Source: Streptomyces sp. V3I7 (lineage in GTDB: Bacteria; Actinomycetota; Actinomycetes; Streptomycetales; Streptomycetaceae). Taken from it: DNA of 64,000 nucleotides. Location of the stretch: NCBI RefSeq assembly GCF_030817495.1, contig NZ_JAUSZK010000001.1:2645001-2709000 (forward strand), read 5' to 3'. Every line of letters starts with the position of its first letter. Positions within the stretch are counted from its first letter, which is position 1. This document shows, piece after piece, positions 63,136-64,000 of the stretch. The notes beneath the pieces were generated by a model. That model was not told the origin of the DNA and did no database searches. It saw only the letters and a list, made by a program, of their open reading frames with translations. The translations under genes were made by a program, and so were the position numbers.

Positions 63136-64000
63136 TCAGGCCACCGAGGCGAGCGCGAGGTAAACGGCGGCGAAATCCGTCATGGCGATCAGCTCGGCGA
63201 GGGTCTCCAGTTCGTCGCCGGGCTCCGGTTCCAGCTCGCTGACGGGCGTGTCGTGGTTGAGGGCCAGGTCACGGGCGGTGGGAGCGGCGGTCAGGTCGCT
63301 GATCGGCCGGTCGCGGAGCAGCACCACGCGCGCGTGCATCGCCGGGGTCTCCTCGACACGGTCGCGGAAGAAGTCGTCCGGGTCGGCCTTCGCGGCGAGC
63401 GGGCCGGCGAGCAGGGCGCCGTGTTCGGCGAGCGCCTCGGGCAGTTCGGCGACGAGGGCGGGGCGGCCGGAGAGTTCGGCGAGGGCCGCGGTGAAGCGGC
63501 GGCCCGCCGGACCGGCCGAGCTGCCCTCCGTCCAGATCAGCGGGAGGGCGTCGGCGAGTTCGGCGGCGAGGGACTTGGCGGGGTTGACGTAGGTCGCGAT
63601 GGCCGGGCCGCAGCGTTCGGCCACGCTGTCCAGCCGGTCGGCGATCTTCCCCAGGGCGTCGGCGGGCGCGCTGACCAGGCCGATGCGGTCGAGGAGCGCG
63701 AGCAGCGGGGTGAGCAGCGCCCACAGCACGCCCGGGGAGGACGCGGCGAGCGGCTCGTCCTGGTCGTACGGGGCCGTCGCCATCGGTACGAACAGGCCGT
63801 GGACGCCGGTGACCGCCTCGACGAGCGGGGTGCGGGCCGGGGCCACGGCCGCGACGGTGCAGCCGCGGCGGTAGGCCTGTTCGGCGAGCAGGGAGAGGCT
63901 GGGTTCGTTGCCGTCCGGGGTGGCGATCAGGAGCAGGTCCACCGACCCGGCCCAGCCCGGGAGTTCCCAGCGCAGGGCGCCCGCGGCCGGGGCGACGCCG
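63136..64000 (-). CDS. SIS-domain-like protein upstream of manA (partial, start outside window)
   Basis: At least 288 residues are visible, open to the right edge (reading GVAPAAGALRWELPGWAGSVDLLLIATPDGNEPSLSLLAEQAYRRGC). The VDLLLIATPDGNEPSLS strand-loop and later PLIWTEGSSAGPAGRRFTAALAELSGRPALVAELPEAL resemble the SIS-domain proteins found between phosphomannomutase and manA in actinobacteria. Such proteins bind sugar phosphates; enzymatic activity here is unproven. A GTG at 63942 could be mistaken for the start, but the frame continues without stop. Confidence 0.75.
   Translation of the reverse strand, partial: GVAPAAGALRWELPGWAGSVDLLLIATPDGNEPSLSLLAEQAYRRGCTVAAVAPARTPLVEAVTGVHGLFVPMATAPYDQDEPLAASSPGVLWALLTPLLALLDRIGLVSAPADALGKIADRLDSVAERCGPAIATYVNPAKSLAAELADALPLIWTEGSSAGPAGRRFTAALAELSGRPALVAELPEALAEHGALLAGPLAAKADPDDFFRDRVEETPAMHARVVLLRDRPISDLTAAPTARDLALNHDTPVSELEPEPGDELETLAELIAMTDFAAVYLALASVA

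Overview
The window is chromosomal DNA from a high-GC actinomycete, almost certainly a Streptomyces. GC content and third-position GC bias are very high, GTG starts are frequent, and most genes are coupled by ATGA or GTGA overlaps. The gene order secA / orrA-like regulator / hpf / comF / lpqB / mtrB / mtrA / mtnA and the family content (WhiJ-type regulator trio, DUF397, LpqB, long HPF, 1650-residue NAD-glutamate dehydrogenase) fit that genus. No CRISPR array, insertion sequence, prophage or tRNA was found.

Region 1 (1-22 kb) is a cell-surface polymer locus. It holds the tail of a probable CDP-glycerol-type polymer transferase, five multi-spanning membrane proteins of GT-C / GT87 or unknown type, two GT-A family 2 glycosyltransferases that are paralogues of each other, a TagGH-type polysaccharide or teichoic-acid ABC exporter, a 731-residue CDP-glycerol glycerophosphotransferase-family protein and a GtrA-family flippase-like protein. 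Together these look able to build a lipid-linked glycan or polyol-phosphate chain, extend it and export it. The locus is interrupted by an Ohr/OhrR peroxide-defence pair (3.0-4.1 kb) and by a regulatory island (8.7-13.6 kb). The island carries a candidate RelE-like/DUF6247 toxin-antitoxin pair, a WhiJ-like trio (HATPase, XRE-DUF5753, DUF397) around a perfect 30-bp palindrome, an Lrp/AsnC regulator divergent from a rhodanese, a HicB-HicA pair and a TetR regulator facing the exporter.

Region 2 (22-30 kb) holds a giant NAD-specific glutamate dehydrogenase split by a single-base frameshift, a DJ-1/PfpI protein preceded by an 11-copy CGCAC microsatellite, a HAD hydrolase and a DUF6912 protein.

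Region 3 (30-44.5 kb) is conserved core: an Rv3235-family protein, SecA, a GNAT acetyltransferase with a TTA codon, an AlkX/YcaQ-type DNA glycosylase, an orphan NarL-type response regulator, HPF, a ComF-type phosphoribosyltransferase, the lipoprotein LpqB, the MtrB/MtrA two-component system and MtnA of methionine salvage.

Region 4 (44.6-58.8 kb) is the MoxR/DUF58 module: a membrane protein, DUF4129, DUF4350, MoxR and DUF58 on the + strand, then SpoIIM and RDD proteins. A complete rRNA operon (16S-23S-5S, - strand) sits inside this module, between DUF58 and SpoIIM, with a near-consensus promoter.

Region 5 (58.9-64 kb) holds adenosylhomocysteinase, a cation diffusion facilitator, mannose-6-phosphate isomerase and the start-truncated part of a SIS-domain-like protein usually found next to manA.

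All family assignments come from reading motifs and gene order; no database search was run.
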